Shown piece by piece: positions 49,277 through 57,744 of a DNA stretch of 64,000 bases. Within the stretch, counting starts at the first letter, position 1. Each line of letters starts with the position of its first letter. The DNA comes from Flavobacterium ginsengisoli (GTDB taxonomy: Bacteria; Bacteroidota; Bacteroidia; Flavobacteriales; Flavobacteriaceae): contig NZ_CP121110.1 of the NCBI RefSeq assembly GCF_029625315.1, positions 4,368,501-4,432,500 of the forward strand. The letters run 5' to 3'. The notes beneath the pieces were generated by a model. That model was not told the DNA's origin and made no database searches. It saw only the letters and a list, made by a program, of their open reading frames with translations. The position numbers and the translations under genes were made by a program.

Positions 49277-51457
49277 TTAATCAAAAAACTTAGCAATAGT
49301 GCTGTAGAATTCGTCTGGTACAAAAGGTTTGGTAATAACATCATCCATTCCAAAAGAAAGAAGCATATCTCGGTTTTCGTCAAGCGAAATTGCTGTTAAG
49401 GCAATAATTGGAGTTGCTTTGTCAAATTCACGAATCAATTTAGTTGCTGTAGTTCCGTTAATACCAGGAAGATGAACATCCATTAAAATCATATCGAAGC
49501 GCTTGATTTTTAAAAGTTCGACAGCATCTTCTCCATTGTCAACAATCTCGCAGGTAATGTTTTTGTTTTCTAGCATTTTGCGAGTGATCATTTGATTGAT
49601 CTTGTTGTCCTCAATCAATAAAATAGATTTGTTTTTCAATTGTTTGTCGTTATAAGGTTTTACTTCTTCAATTACTTCCAATGGTTCGTTGTTAATTTTA
49701 AAATTTAGTTTAAAGGTGAATGTAGAACCTTTGCCCACTTCACTTTTTAGTTTTATTTCGCCTCCTAAGAGTTCGATTAATTTTTTTACGATAGTTAATC
49801 CAAGGCCAGTTCCTCCGTATTTTCTATTTACTTCTATAGAGCCTTGAGAAAAACTTTCAAAAACAGTTTGGAGTTTATCCTCAGGAATTCCAATACCAGT
49901 ATCCACAATTTCAAAGTAAACTGTTGCTTCTTCTCCTTCTTGCGAATACAATTTTGCAATAACATTTACATGTCCGTTTTGAGTAAATTTTAAAGCATTG
50001 TTGATTAAGTTTAATATAATCTGAGATAATTTGGTCGGATCACCAATTAGATTGTCTGGAATTGCTTTGTCTATTTCTAGATTGAAATAATTTTTGTTGG
50101 CAGTTGCTAGTTCTTTTAATGAACTTTGAATATTAAAAAGTAGTTCTTTCAAATTAAAGCTGATATTTTCAACTTCAACTTTAGTCGAATCAATTTTATT
50201 AATTTCTAAAATTTCATTGATAAAAGTAGTTAGATAATTACCAGAGAATTTTAAAGATTCTAAGTACTTTAATTGCTTTTTCTTTGGTTTGTCTTCAAGT
50301 AGAATATGGGTTATTCCGTTAATGGCGTTCAATGGCGTCCGGAGTTCATGGCTTACTGTAGATAAAAATTCAGATCTGGCTTTTGATGCTTTTTCTGCTT
50401 TGTTTTTAGCCAAAATCAATTCTTTGTTCTTTTCTCGAAGCAATAAATTATTCTGATTTCTAATGATATTGTTTTTGTACAATGCTAAACTCAAAAGAGA
50501 TAAAATTGAAATTAAAGCAATTGCCAGAATACTAACCAACTTAGAATAGCGATATGTTTTGAGCTGAAATTTTTCTTCGCTTTCTTTTTTAATGGTGTTG
50601 TTTAAAGATTGATTTTTTTTGAATTTTGAGAATTCATCCAAATCAATTTTGGCATTCTTTAATTTTAAAATATAATTTTCAAGCTGGTAATGTTCGTCTA
50701 AATACGAATACGCTAGATCATAATTTTTATTTTGTTTGTAATATTGGCTAATTGCTAGAACGATTTTAGATTTCTTGGTAAAATCATTTATTTTGGTATT
50801 GTAATCTAATGCTTTGTCAAAATAAATCATTGCCGAATCATTTCGTTTAAGCTGTCCCTCAATTAGTCCAAGCTGATAATATGCATCTATTTTGGTTTTT
50901 ATAATTGCATTGTTATCCGGCTTTTTGGTGATGGCTTTAAGAGTTTTTACTGCCGATTTAAGATCATTATTAGTCTTAAATGCCAAAGCTTTCTGATAAT
51001 CTAAAACTGCGGCATTATCATTAATGTTTAGTTGTTTTAGTAAATCTGTGGCTTTCGTATAATAGACACTAGCCGTTTTGTAATCGCCTTTTGCTGTATT
51101 GGCTACTCCAATATAATGCAATGCCAAAACTTTTGTACAGCTTGGTTTTAAAGTGTCAAATAAAGAAACTGTTTTATGGAAGTTTTTTAAAGCTTCTTCA
51201 AATTTTCCTTGGTTATAATAAATTTTACCAAGCTTAAAAGTCTGATTTGCAAGATTCTCTTTTTTGCCATTTTCTTCACAAAAATTAATCGATTTTTCAG
51301 TGTAGTAAACTGCTTGATTGAACTTTTTATTGTTAAGATTAGAATTAGCGAGCTTGTTATAATACATGACGCTATCCGTATTCTTTTTGGCTTGAGAATA
51401 CAAAAACGAGTTAAAAAAACAAACAACAATAAAAAGATAGTATTTCATGTATGGCAA
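49277..51457 (-). CDS. Hybrid sensor histidine kinase with TPR sensor region
   Basis: 726 residues. A signal peptide (YYLFIVVCFFNSFLYSQ) is followed by five or six TPR-like repeats (about 35-280) in the periplasm and a membrane helix (ILAIALISILSLLSLALY, about 310). The kinase core comprises HisKA with ARSEFLSTVSHELRTPLNAI (His about 366), an N-box LINNALKFT, G-boxes DTGIGIPEDKL and GGTGLGLTIVKK. A C-terminal receiver has LLIEDNKINQMI, the phospho-Asp in MILMDVHLPGING and ALTAIS. MKYYLF at 51448 is an alternative start. It begins 17 bases after gapA and could share its transcript. No separate output regulator is nearby. Confidence 0.92.
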   Translation of the reverse strand: MPYMKYYLFIVVCFFNSFLYSQAKKNTDSVMYYNKLANSNLNNKKFNQAVYYTEKSINFCEENGKKENLANQTFKLGKIYYNQGKFEEALKNFHKTVSLFDTLKPSCTKVLALHYIGVANTAKGDYKTASVYYTKATDLLKQLNINDNAAVLDYQKALAFKTNNDLKSAVKTLKAITKKPDNNAIIKTKIDAYYQLGLIEGQLKRNDSAMIYFDKALDYNTKINDFTKKSKIVLAISQYYKQNKNYDLAYSYLDEHYQLENYILKLKNAKIDLDEFSKFKKNQSLNNTIKKESEEKFQLKTYRYSKLVSILAIALISILSLLSLALYKNNIIRNQNNLLLREKNKELILAKNKAEKASKARSEFLSTVSHELRTPLNAINGITHILLEDKPKKKQLKYLESLKFSGNYLTTFINEILEINKIDSTKVEVENISFNLKELLFNIQSSLKELATANKNYFNLEIDKAIPDNLIGDPTKLSQIILNLINNALKFTQNGHVNVIAKLYSQEGEEATVYFEIVDTGIGIPEDKLQTVFESFSQGSIEVNRKYGGTGLGLTIVKKLIELLGGEIKLKSEVGKGSTFTFKLNFKINNEPLEVIEEVKPYNDKQLKNKSILLIEDNKINQMITRKMLENKNITCEIVDNGEDAVELLKIKRFDMILMDVHLPGINGTTATKLIREFDKATPIIALTAISLDENRDMLLSFGMDDVITKPFVPDEFYSTIAKFFD

Positions 51458-51474
51458 TGCTATTACAATGAATC

Positions 51475-52472
51475 TTATTTTTTTCTTATCAGTAAAATTA
51501 AATCGATCAACCTTGATGAATAGCCAATTTCGTTATCGTACCAGCCTACAACTTTTACCATTTTATCGATAACTGAAGTTAGCTGAGCATCAAATAAACA
51601 AGAATGTGTGTTGCCAATTACATCTACCGAAACAATCGGATCTTCGGTATAATCTAATATTCCTTTTAAATTTGTTTTTGAGGCTTGTTTGAATGCTTTA
51701 TTTATTTCTTCAATGCTCACAGCACGTTTTACATTGAAGGTTATGTCTGTTAATGAGCCGTCTGGAACAGGTACTCTAATACCACATCCACCCATTTTGT
51801 TGTGCAATTTAGGAAAAATTTTCGTTAATGCCTTAGCTGCACCCGTAGTTGTTGGAACAATCGACTGGCTGGCACCTCTTGCACGGCGTAAATCCTTATG
51901 GGGCTGGTCATGAAGACTTTGGTCTGTTGTGAAAGAATGTATAGTTGTAATGTATGCTTGTTCAATTCCGCACAACTCTTCGATAATTTTAATCATAGGA
52001 GCGGCGTTGTTTGTGGTACAGCTCGCATTAGAAACTATATCTTCATTTCCTTCCAGAATATTTTGGTTTACACCTAGAACAACCGTTTTTATGGTGTCAA
52101 CTTCTGATGGAGCAGAAAGAATTACTTTTTTTGCTCCAGCTTCTAGGTGCGCATTTAATTCTTCATGCGTTTTGTATTTACCTGTCGATTCGATTACAAT
52201 ATCAATCGAATGCGATTTCCAGTCTATGTTTGCAATATTTTTTTCGTGAAAAAAGAAAAATGCCTTCCATCTACAATGATACTATTTTCGTCATGACTTA
52301 CTTCAGCAGGCAAAACTCCATGTATACTGTCGTATTTAATTAAATGCGACATGGTTTTATTGTCTGCAATATCATTTATAGCTACGACTTCGATTTCGGG
52401 GTGATTTAAAAGCAATCGGAATAAATTTCTTCCAATTCTTCCAAACCCATTAATAGCAATTCTTGTTTTCAA
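51475..52472 (-). pseudogene. gapA: Glyceraldehyde-3-phosphate dehydrogenase, frameshifted
   Basis: Central glycolytic NAD-dependent enzyme. The ATG frame gives MKTRIAINGFGRIGRNLFRL and ends at 52224 after SFFTKKILQT. Restoring one base in the A6 run at 52249-52254 (T on the coding strand) connects to FHEKNIANIDW and IVIESTGKYKTHEEL. From there the frame runs intact through the active site SNASCTTNNAAPMIK (Cys about 152), SIVPTTTGAAKAL and GWYDNEIGYSSRLIDL to a stop at 51475. Total length about 332 residues, as in the family. The indel is probably a sequence error. Its 3' end is close to the hybrid kinase start. Confidence 0.9.
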
Positions 52473-52485
52473 TGTTTTGTTTATT

Positions 52486-52548
52486 CGTTTAACTGTTTAA
52501 TCGTTTAATCGGTTTTACAATTAAACGATTAAACGATTAAACTTTTTT
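52486..52548. repeat. TTAATCG simple inverted repeat / possible bidirectional terminator
   Basis: The words CGTTTAACTGTTTAATCG and TTTAATCGG are inverted as TTAAACGATTAAACG and ATTAAAC, followed by T7. It lies between gapA and lipA, which are both on the minus strand, and could end lipA transcription. Confidence 0.6.
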
Positions 52549-53414
52549 TATAAAATATGTTTTTGTGCTTTATAAGAAGAACGAACAAGAGGTCCGCTTT
52601 CTACATGTCTAAAACCTAATTCAATACCAAATTGTTCATATTTGGCAAATTGCTCAGGCGTAATAAATTCTTTTACAGGAAGATGTTTTTTACTTGGCTG
52701 TAAATATTGTCCAATAGTAACCACATCAACATTTGCATTTCTCAAATCAGTCATAGTCTGGAAAACTTCTTCTTCTGTTTCGCCAAGCCCAAGCATAATT
52801 CCAGATTTTGTTCTATTGATTCCTTTTTCTTTTAAATAACGAAGGACTTCTAAACTTCTGTCATATTTTGCCTGAATACGAACTTCGCGAGTTAAGCGTC
52901 GTACCGTTTCCATGTTATGAGAAACAACTTCAGGATTTGCTTCTACAATACGATCAAGGTTTCTTTCAATTCCTTGGAAGTCTGGGATCAAAGTTTCAAG
53001 AGTAGTTTGAGGATTCATTCTTCTGATAGCTCTTACAGTTTCCATCCAAATGATAGAACCGCCATCTTTAATATCATCTCTATCAACACTGGTAATTACA
53101 GCGTGTTTAATGTTCATGATTTTAATAGAACGAGCTACTTTTTCAGGTTCATCCCAATCTACTGTTTCTGGTCTTCCGGTTTTTACACCGCAGAAACCGC
53201 AAGAACGAGTACAAACATTTCCTAAAATCATGAAAGTTGCAGTTCCTTCACCCCAGCATTCGCCCATGTTAGGACAGCTTCCAGAAGTGCAAATGGTATT
53301 TAAACTATATTTATCAACTAAACCTCTAAGCTCAGTATATTTTTGTCCGATAGGTAATTTTACTTTTAACCACTTTGGTTTTGTGGTTTGTATATTTTCA
53401 GTGACTGTTTCCAT
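52548..53414 (-). CDS. lipA: Lipoyl synthase
   Basis: 288 residues; a radical-SAM enzyme that inserts two sulfurs into octanoyl groups on E2 and GcvH domains. The auxiliary cluster motif is in [13 protein letters not shown] (C-x4-C-x5-C, about 43-53), the SAM cluster motif in [15 protein letters not shown] (C-x3-C-x2-C, about 67-76). [33 protein letters not shown] and the C-terminal [12 protein letters not shown]er ligand are also intact. Promoter box at 53433-53440. Confidence 0.96.
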   Translation of the reverse strand: METVTENIQTTKPKWLKVKLPIGQKYTELRGLVDKYSLNTICTSGSCPNMGECWGEGTATFMILGNVCTRSCGFCGVKTGRPETVDWDEPEKVARSIKIMNIKHAVITSVDRDDIKDGGSIIWMETVRAIRRMNPQTTLETLIPDFQGIERNLDRIVEANPEVVSHNMETVRRLTREVRIQAKYDRSLEVLRYLKEKGINRTKSGIMLGLGETEEEVFQTMTDLRNANVDVVTIGQYLQPSKKHLPVKEFITPEQFAKYEQFGIELGFRHVESGPLVRSSYKAQKHIL

Positions 53415-53432
53415 ATATCAATGTTCAAAGTA

Positions 53433-53440
53433 CAAAGATA
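53433..53440 (-). promoter_or_regulatory. -7 box for lipA
   Basis: TATCTTTG on the minus strand, about 19 bases before the ATG at 53414. Confidence 0.55.
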
Positions 53441-53682
53441 CGGAATGTAGTTTATTTAGAGATGTTTATTTGCTTTTCGTTTGCTTTTGTTGAAAGAACA
53501 GACATTTTTGCAATAAATAAGTTTTAATGTTAATACTTTGATTTAAAATGTTTTTTTGACTTTGTTTTCCTTGCTTATTGTTTCTTCTTCTGACGTTTTG
53601 GCTATTTTATTGCAAAATAAGAATATAACCTTAATCTGTTACAAATTTGACTTCTTCAGATATTGTAAAATTTATGCTGTAC

Positions 53683-53690
53683 TAATTTTG
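53683..53690 (+). promoter_or_regulatory. -7 box for first M48 protease gene
   Basis: TAATTTTG, 24 bases before the ATG at 53715. The 300-base spacer 53415-53714 otherwise holds only the lipA promoter and AT-rich DNA. Confidence 0.5.
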
Positions 53691-53714
53691 CTGTTAATTT
53701 AACAGTTTAAAAAC

Positions 53715-54578
53715 ATGAAAAAGAAATTTATTCTAGTAGGAATGTTGTTTGCGGCTCTTGGCTTTGGTAAAATAGAGGCACAAATACTTTCGGATAAATC
53801 AATGGGAGCTTTGAGCAAAGGTGTTTCAGGATTTACTTTTAGTGATGCGGATGCGGCGGCTCTAGCAAAAAAATCTATCGATGAAATGGATGCAAATAAT
53901 CCTGTTGCAAAACCCACAGATGGCTACTCAATTCGCTTAGATCGTGTGTTTGGAAAACACACAACCAGCGAAGGAGTAACTTTAAATTATAAAGTATATC
54001 TGGTAAAAGATATTAATGCTTTTGCTTGTGCTGACGGTAGTGTTCGCGTGTTTGCAGGTTTGATGGATATTATGGATGATAATCAATTGCTTGCTGTTAT
54101 AGGGCATGAAATTGGGCATGTTGTTAATCATGATACAAGAGACGCAATAAAAGCGGCTTATAAAAAAGAAGCCCTGATGGATGCCGCATCATCACAATCT
54201 GGAAAAATGGAAACGCTAACCAATTCTCAATTAGGACAAATAGGAAGTGCCATGATTGATAGCAAACACAGCCGAAAACAAGAATCTGAGGCAGATGCTT
54301 TCTCTTATAATTTCATGAAAAAAAATGGCTATGATGTGAATGCTGTAGAATCTGCTTTTAGAATTCTGCAAAATTTAAGCGAAGGAGCTGAGTCGTCTTT
54401 TATGACCAAAATGATGAGTTCTCACCCAGATTCTGGAAAAAGAGCCGATGATGCTAAGAAAAAGGCAACAAAAGACGGTTTGTATCATGCTTATGTGCAA
54501 CAGAAAATTGATAACACAGCGCCTGTAAAAGCAAAAACAACGACAACGGCTAAAAAAACGACTGCAAAAAAGAAATAA
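53715..54578 (+). CDS. Secreted M48-family metalloprotease, copy 1
   Basis: 287 residues with a signal peptide (ILVGMLFAALGFGKIEAQ). The zinc site HEIGH is in LAVIGHEIGHVVNHDT (about 131-146), with the third ligand Glu in QESEADAFSYNFMKKNGYD (about 191) and SSHPDSGKRADDA as the C-terminal family block. There is no membrane segment, so this is a soluble LoiP/YcaL-type peptidase rather than an HtpX type. The tail is Lys/Thr-rich (KAKTTTTAKKTTAKKK). The next gene is a close paralogue, and each has its own promoter and terminator. A role in periplasmic protein turnover is likely. Confidence 0.9.
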   Translation: MKKKFILVGMLFAALGFGKIEAQILSDKSMGALSKGVSGFTFSDADAAALAKKSIDEMDANNPVAKPTDGYSIRLDRVFGKHTTSEGVTLNYKVYLVKDINAFACADGSVRVFAGLMDIMDDNQLLAVIGHEIGHVVNHDTRDAIKAAYKKEALMDAASSQSGKMETLTNSQLGQIGSAMIDSKHSRKQESEADAFSYNFMKKNGYDVNAVESAFRILQNLSEGAESSFMTKMMSSHPDSGKRADDAKKKATKDGLYHAYVQQKIDNTAPVKAKTTTTAKKTTAKKK

Positions 54579-54596
54579 TTTTTTTGATATAAAGGT

Positions 54597-54629
54597 AAAA
54601 GGCAAATTCATTAGAGTTTGCCTTTTTTT
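54597..54629 (+). terminator. Terminator of M48 copy 1
   Basis: AAAGGCAAA(TTCATTAGAG)TTTGCCTTTTTTT hairpin, 19 bases after the stop. Confidence 0.8.
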
Positions 54630-54748
54630 GTTTTAAAATATTGTTAGATAATATTTTAAGCGACTGTGCAGTATAGCTAGTTTAAAAATTATACCTTTAA
54701 ATGTTAAAAAACTAGATTTCTAATAGAAATGTGAAAATGTTATTATAG

Positions 54749-54756
54749 TATATTTG
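54749..54756 (+). promoter_or_regulatory. -7 box for second M48 protease gene
   Basis: TATATTTG, 24 bases before the ATG at 54781; the spacing is the same as for copy 1. Confidence 0.55.
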
Positions 54757-54780
54757 TTGTTAAATTAATAAAAGTAAAAA

Positions 54781-55659
54781 ATGAAAAAGAAATTTATTGT
54801 ATTGGGAGTTTTATTGGCCGCTTTTAGTTTTACTAAAACAAATGCACAGATTAATCTGGGAGATAAAGCAATTGGGGCAGTTCAAAAAGGAGTTACTGGT
54901 TTTACTTTTAGTAATGCTGATGCAGCAAAACTATCTAAAGAAGCCGTTGATAAATTAGACGCTGAACATGAAATTGCTGGACCGACAGATGGTTATACTT
55001 TAAGATTAAATCGTGTTTTTGGCAAACATGCATCTGGAGAAGGATTTACTTTAAATTATAAAGTGTATAAATTGAAAGAAGTAAATGCTTTTGCAACTGC
55101 AGACGGAAGCGTTCGTGTGTATTCTGGATTAATGGATATCATGGATGATAACGAATTAGTTGCTGTAATTGGACACGAAATCGGACACGTTGCAAACAAC
55201 GATTCTAGAGATGCTGTTCGTGCAGCTTATCAAAAAGAAGCTTTAATGGATGGAGTTGCTTCTCAGTCGGCAACTGTGGCAACAGTTACAGATAGTCAGC
55301 TTGGAAAAATTGGAAGCGCGATTATTGATAGCAAATACAGTCGTAAGCAAGAATCTGAAGCCGATTTATTTGCTTATAATTTCATGAAGAAAAATGGTTA
55401 TGACGTAAATGCTGAAGAATCTGCTTTTAGAATTTTGGCAAAAATGAGCGAAGGATCTGAAGCGTCATTTATTGATCAAATGATGAGTTCGCATCCAGAT
55501 TCTAAAAAGAGAGCAGATGACGCTAAGAAAAGAGCAGAAAAAGATGGTTTGTACAAACCATATGTACAGCAGAAAATTGTAAATACAGTTCCTGTAACAA
55601 CCACTAAAAAGACAACTACAACAACCAAAAAGAAAACGACAACAACCAAAAAGAAATAA
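54781..55659 (+). CDS. Secreted M48-family metalloprotease, copy 2
   Basis: 292 residues, a paralogue of the gene at 53715 over its whole length (shared YTLRLNRVFGKHASGEGF, LMDIMDDNELVAVIGHEIGH, IDSKYSRKQESEADLFAYN and SSHPDSKKRADDA). The zinc motif HEIGH and the third ligand Glu are intact. The tail is even more repetitive: TTT and KKK units (VTTTKKTTTTTKKKTTTTKK), which come from tandem ACAACCAAAAAG-type codons. The tail could bind anionic polymers; this is a guess. It is followed by a convergent terminator. Confidence 0.9.
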   Translation: MKKKFIVLGVLLAAFSFTKTNAQINLGDKAIGAVQKGVTGFTFSNADAAKLSKEAVDKLDAEHEIAGPTDGYTLRLNRVFGKHASGEGFTLNYKVYKLKEVNAFATADGSVRVYSGLMDIMDDNELVAVIGHEIGHVANNDSRDAVRAAYQKEALMDGVASQSATVATVTDSQLGKIGSAIIDSKYSRKQESEADLFAYNFMKKNGYDVNAEESAFRILAKMSEGSEASFIDQMMSSHPDSKKRADDAKKRAEKDGLYKPYVQQKIVNTVPVTTTKKTTTTTKKKTTTTKKK

Positions 55660-55679
55660 GAGTTGTTCTTTAGAATTAT

Positions 55680-55709
55680 AAACCCCAGCAATGCTGGGGT
55701 TATTTTTTT
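55680..55709. terminator. Bidirectional terminator
   Basis: AACCCCAGCA-ATGCTGGGGTTATTTTTTT between convergent M48 copy 2 and the PH-domain gene. Confidence 0.85.
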
Positions 55710-56088
55710 ATCCTAATACATGAAAAGCAAGAACTTTTTGCACTTCATAAACATTAACCGATTTGTTGAATTGTTTTACAATACTTGGTTGCTGTTCGCT
55801 TGAGATCCAGATTTTTAATTCGGCATCAAGATCAAAAGTTCCTGCAGTTTCTACACTGAATCTTGTAATATTTTTGTAAGCAATAGATTTGTATTCTGTT
55901 TTGCTTCCTGTAATTCCTTGCACATCAACTAAGATTAATCTTTTGTTGGTAAAAATAAAAGTGTCGCGAATAAGTTTAAAACCCATTTCGATTTCTTCAT
56001 TTGTAGTTAAAAGCTGTCCATACTTCTTGATTAAATCTTCTGAACTTACAGAACCTGCATTACCAAGAATGGCTGAAAATATTCCCAT
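55708..56088 (-). CDS. PH-domain protein (bacterial PH, YxxE/helix type)
   Basis: 126 residues from the ATG at 56088 (MGIFSAILGNAGSV). The longer frame back to 56202 would add a Lys/Phe-rich stretch without any start signal. After SSEDLIKKYGQLLTTNEEIE comes the beta-rich core FKLIRDTFIFTNKRLILVDVQ and GSKTEYKSIAYKNITRFSVE, ending in the C-terminal helix. This is the bacterial PH (bPH_1) pattern, with the helix-strand TNKRLILVD block. Cytosolic, function unknown. Confidence 0.85.
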   Translation of the reverse strand: MGIFSAILGNAGSVSSEDLIKKYGQLLTTNEEIEMGFKLIRDTFIFTNKRLILVDVQGITGSKTEYKSIAYKNITRFSVETAGTFDLDAELKIWISSEQQPSIVKQFNKSVNVYEVQKVLAFHVLG

Positions 56089-56164
56089 TATTTTGTTTTT
56101 AATTAGTTGAAATGAATTCCGTTTTGAAGAGGTAAATGTAGTGGATTTTAAACGAATATAAACA

Positions 56165-56194
56165 AAAAAGCAGAACCTAAAGTTCTGCTTTTTA
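56165..56194 (-). terminator. Terminator of tonB
   Basis: AAAAGCAGAAC-TTTA-GGTTCTGCTTTT on the minus strand, 20 bases after the tonB stop. Confidence 0.75.
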
Positions 56195-56213
56195 CTTTTC
56201 AAAATATCTATAA

Positions 56214-57035
56214 TTAGTCAACTTCTGTTTTTATTGTAATAGGAAGATTGTATGCAGTTCGTACTGCTTGTCCGTTAAGAACTCCTGGAGTCCATTTTGT
56301 TTTTAATGATTTTAAAACTCTAATAGCTTCTTTGCCCATTCCGTAGCCAGGATCATTTTTTACCATAATGTCAGTAAGTGATCCGTCTTTTTCAACTACA
56401 AACGATACATACACTTTTAATGTTTTTTCTACATCAAGTTCTGGTCTGCGGAAATTATTTCCAACATATTTGTAGAACTGTGCAATTCCGCCTGGGAATT
56501 CTGGAAGCTTATCCAAAACAGCAATAGAGACAGGCTCATTAGTTGGTGGTGCAACCGAAGCAACTTCACCATTTCCTCCAGAAGAAGGCATTGTATTAAT
56601 TGCAGGTCCATTTCCAGTTGTATTGTCTGAAACAGGCACATTTTCTGTATTTACTGCAATGTTTTCCACTGCATCTTGTGTTCTACTAACAACAGGATTT
56701 GTCAACTGAACCGCATCCGTTTTTGGAGCTGTGCTATGTTCAACCATAGGCGCAGGCGGAGCTGGCGGTGGCGGCACAACAATTGGATCCACAGGTATAA
56801 CTGTAGGTTTGTAGATTGTTGGTTCTGGCTCTACTTCAACGGGTGAAGTCCTAAATAGTTTGCTAATAAGTACTGGTGTACTTCCTAAAGCCGTTATTAA
56901 CAATAAACCCATAAAGAGAGCTGTAACAGAATTTTTGGAATTCTCCTGGCGTAATTGATACGCGCCGTATTCTTTGTTTTTGTTCTCGAAAACAAGATCG
57001 GTCCACTTGTTTTCATAAATGCTTAATTTAGACAT
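56214..57035 (-). CDS. tonB: Energy transducer TonB
   Basis: 273 residues. Cytoplasmic start, then one membrane helix (VTALFMGLLLITALGSTPVL, about 32-51), then a Pro/Val-rich periplasmic linker (PVDPIVVPPPPAPPAPM) and a TonB C-terminal domain: VYVSFVVEKDGSLTDIMVKN, GYGMGKEAIRVLKSL, KWTPGVLNGQAVRTAYNLP. It transmits proton-motive force to outer-membrane receptors such as those at 23916 and 30891. No exbB/exbD genes are in the window. Bacteroidetes usually have several tonB genes, so its partner receptors are unknown. Confidence 0.92.
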   Translation of the reverse strand: MSKLSIYENKWTDLVFENKNKEYGAYQLRQENSKNSVTALFMGLLLITALGSTPVLISKLFRTSPVEVEPEPTIYKPTVIPVDPIVVPPPPAPPAPMVEHSTAPKTDAVQLTNPVVSRTQDAVENIAVNTENVPVSDNTTGNGPAINTMPSSGGNGEVASVAPPTNEPVSIAVLDKLPEFPGGIAQFYKYVGNNFRRPELDVEKTLKVYVSFVVEKDGSLTDIMVKNDPGYGMGKEAIRVLKSLKTKWTPGVLNGQAVRTAYNLPITIKTEVD

Positions 57036-57192
57036 AATTTTTGGGTTTTAAGGTTAAGTAACTTTAAATCATACGCAGAAAAGGTTTAGGGTTGAGCTAA
57101 CAACGTAGAAGTTGTAGTTTTAATGTTGTGAAAATATATTTATTTTAAGAATAAAGGTAAGAATTGTTTATTCTTTGACTAAAGATAATAAA

Positions 57193-57744
57193 TTATCTGT
57201 TGCGTTCAATGATTTCTGCTAATAATTTTTTAGCACGTAAAAGTTTTACTTTGACGCTACTTAAAGGTTCGTCAATCTTAGCCGCAATTTCCTGATAAGA
57301 CATTTCTTGGAAATAACGAAGCTGAATTACTTCTTGATAATGTGGTTTAAGTTCTTTGATGCATAAGAGCAGACGAGAGAGATTCTGTTCTTTAATTAAA
57401 GCATCTTCTGCAGATGGAGTAGGGTCTGCAATGTTGTATGCCTGTTGGTCTTCATTGTCTGTGATTTCTATAAAAAGATTGGTTTTCTTTTTTCGAAGTA
57501 AATCAATATAGACATTTTTTGCAATTGCAATAAGCCAGGTATTAAATTGAAATTCTGGATTATAAGAAGCTATTTTGTCAAAAGCTTTAGAGAACGTTTC
57601 TATGGTAATATCTTCTGCAGTGGTTTCATTTTCGGTTCGTTTGAGCATAAACGAATACACCTCATTCCAATAATGATCTAATAAAAAAGTAAAGGCGATC
57701 TGATCGCCTTTTTTTGCTTTTTCTATTTTAGAATTTATTTCCAA
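57193..57744 (-). CDS. ECF-family RNA polymerase sigma factor
   Basis: 183 residues, standard ECF length. Region 2: ITTEDITIETFSKAFDKI-like (AEDITIETFSKAFDKIASY), FNTWLIAIAKNVYIDLLRKK. Region 4: YQEVIQLRYFQEMSYQEIAA with the helix-turn-helix, then VKVKLLRAKKLLAEII. It overlaps the 3' end of the glycosyltransferase gene by 10 bases and is probably co-transcribed with it; there is no anti-sigma gene beside it. The 157-base spacer before tonB carries no other gene. Confidence 0.9.
   Translation of the reverse strand: MEINSKIEKAKKGDQIAFTFLLDHYWNEVYSFMLKRTENETTAEDITIETFSKAFDKIASYNPEFQFNTWLIAIAKNVYIDLLRKKKTNLFIEITDNEDQQAYNIADPTPSAEDALIKEQNLSRLLLCIKELKPHYQEVIQLRYFQEMSYQEIAAKIDEPLSSVKVKLLRAKKLLAEIIERNR

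Noticed and set aside
52486..52548. The TTAATCG repeats as a replication origin or integration site
   Set aside because: No dnaA gene, DnaA-box set, parA/B genes or integrase nearby; a terminator-like inverted repeat explains them better.
53050..53493. A 147-residue plus-strand frame opposite lipA
   Set aside because: It overlaps conserved lipA codons completely and lacks a promoter or start signal; it is a shadow frame.
56089..56202. N-terminal extension of the PH-domain protein
   Set aside because: The 38 extra residues are Lys/Phe-rich, have no signal-peptide logic, and would run into the tonB terminator; MGIFSAILG at 56088 is the natural start.
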